Origin: Methylobacterium brachiatum
Lineage (GTDB): Bacteria > Pseudomonadota > Alphaproteobacteria > Rhizobiales > Beijerinckiaceae
Length of the DNA stretch: 64,000 nt
Assembly: GCF_020523825.1 (NCBI RefSeq)
Contig: NZ_JAJALK010000002.1
Location: 186,001 to 250,000 of the forward strand
Direction of reading: 5' to 3'
Shown in pieces: positions 63,570 to 64,000 of this stretch (positions within the stretch are counted from its first letter, which is position 1; every line of letters begins with the position of its first letter). Both the position numbers and the translations under genes were made by a program. The notes beneath the pieces are model-generated. The model did no database searches, had not been told where the DNA came from, and saw only the letters and a list, made by a program, of their open reading frames with translations.

Positions 63570-64000
63570 CCGGCCGGGACCGCGTCCCGGGCCGGGTCGG
63601 CGGCGAGCGGCCAGCGGGGGCGGGCCGGGGCGGTCAGGTCGTCCACGAGCCCGAGGCGCAGCCGCTCCAGCCCGGCCCAGGCGATCATGGCGCCGTTGTC
63701 GCCGCAGAGCGGCAGGGGCGGGGCGACGAAGCCGAGGCCGGCCTCGCCGGCCAGCGCCGCGAGCGCCCGCCGGATCGCGCCGTTGGCCGAGACGCCGCCC
63801 GCCGCCACCAGGGCGGTGGGCCGGCCGGCGACCCCCGAGAAGGCGCGCAGGGCCACCCGGGCGCGGTCCACCACCACGTCGACCACGGCGGCCTGGAAGC
63901 TCGCGCACAGGTCGGCGACGTCGCGCTCGGCCAGCGGCGCGATCCGCTCGGCCTCGATCCGCAGGGCGGTCTTGAGGCCCGACAGGGAGAAATCGGCCTC
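63566..64000 (-). CDS. tsaD: tRNA threonylcarbamoyladenosine synthase subunit TsaD, C-terminal part
   Basis: The gene runs off the right edge; about 144 C-terminal residues are visible. The frame shows [12 protein letters not shown] at the window edge and [16 protein letters not shown] with [14 protein letters not shown], the ATP- and metal-binding C-terminal signature of TsaD/Kae1. TsaD installs the t6A modification on ANN-decoding tRNAs with TsaB/E/C. Its stop overlaps the next ATG by four bases. Confidence 0.95.
   Translation of the reverse strand, partial: EADFSLSGLKTALRIEAERIAPLAERDVADLCASFQAAVVDVVVDRARVALRAFSGVAGRPTALVAAGGVSANGAIRRALAALAGEAGLGFVAPPLPLCGDNGAMIAWAGLERLRLGLVDDLTAPARPRWPLAADPARDAVPAG

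Overview
The window looks like chromosomal DNA of a Methylobacterium-like alphaproteobacterium (Hyphomicrobiales/Rhizobiales). The support is very high GC with long antisense open frames, ATGA/GTGA gene overlaps, the ileS-lspA-DUF3035-M16-M16 gene order, a tsaD-gpsA locus, a PleC/DivJ/PdhS-like histidine kinase, and many short high-GC hairpin repeats at gene ends. The genus is inferred from gene content, not from a database search. I saw no rRNA, tRNA, CRISPR array, prophage or complete insertion sequence.

Layout. 1-5.3 kb: the end of a large AsmA/DUF3971 envelope protein, a ferredoxin-NADP reductase with a clear terminator, and a VOC-type ring-cleaving dioxygenase. 5.4-6.1 kb: a HigBA toxin-antitoxin module with its promoter/operator. 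6.1-13.6 kb: a minus-strand housekeeping block (ileS, lspA, a DUF3035 lipoprotein, two M16 peptidases, only one of which keeps the zinc motif). 14-20.7 kb: small secreted proteins, a DMT exporter, a dehydrogenase, an aspartate aminotransferase, a luciferase-like monooxygenase, and MazEF-like and ParDE-like modules.

20.8-28.7 kb is a complete assimilatory sulfate reduction locus. cysH-cysD-cysN runs leftward, an Lrp/AsnC regulator sits in the middle, and cysJ-cysI runs rightward. CysH carries the iron-sulfur cysteines of APS reductases and CysN has no APS kinase domain, so the predicted route is sulfate to APS to sulfite to sulfide without PAPS. 28.9-33.9 kb: a TetR unit with a doubled operator, then a TonB-dependent siderophore receptor facing a PepSY membrane protein. 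33.9-39.8 kb: galactarate dehydratase, HpcH/HpaI aldolase and a LysR regulator, then two tandem near-identical branched-chain amino acid binding proteins. 40.2-50 kb is accessory: low-complexity secreted proteins, an orphan PAS protein, HxlR-GST, a porin, a ferritin-like protein, an isochorismatase-fold hydrolase, SDR, TetR, and a left-handed beta-helix protein.

50.3-57.5 kb: DUF1330, pyrF, a BrnTA module, a uracil-DNA-glycosylase family protein, an IorAB-type molybdenum hydroxylase and the histidine kinase. 57.5-64 kb: an EVE-domain protein, an MFS exporter with a divergent LysR regulator, a second-type methionine aminopeptidase in lower-GC DNA, and the overlapping tsaD-GNAT-gpsA operon, with tsaD cut by the window end.

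The most distinctive signals are a dispersed modular hairpin repeat (five copies, with compensatory base changes), four different type II toxin-antitoxin modules in about 47 kb, and a secreted protein whose last 46 residues are almost only Met, Arg, Glu and His.
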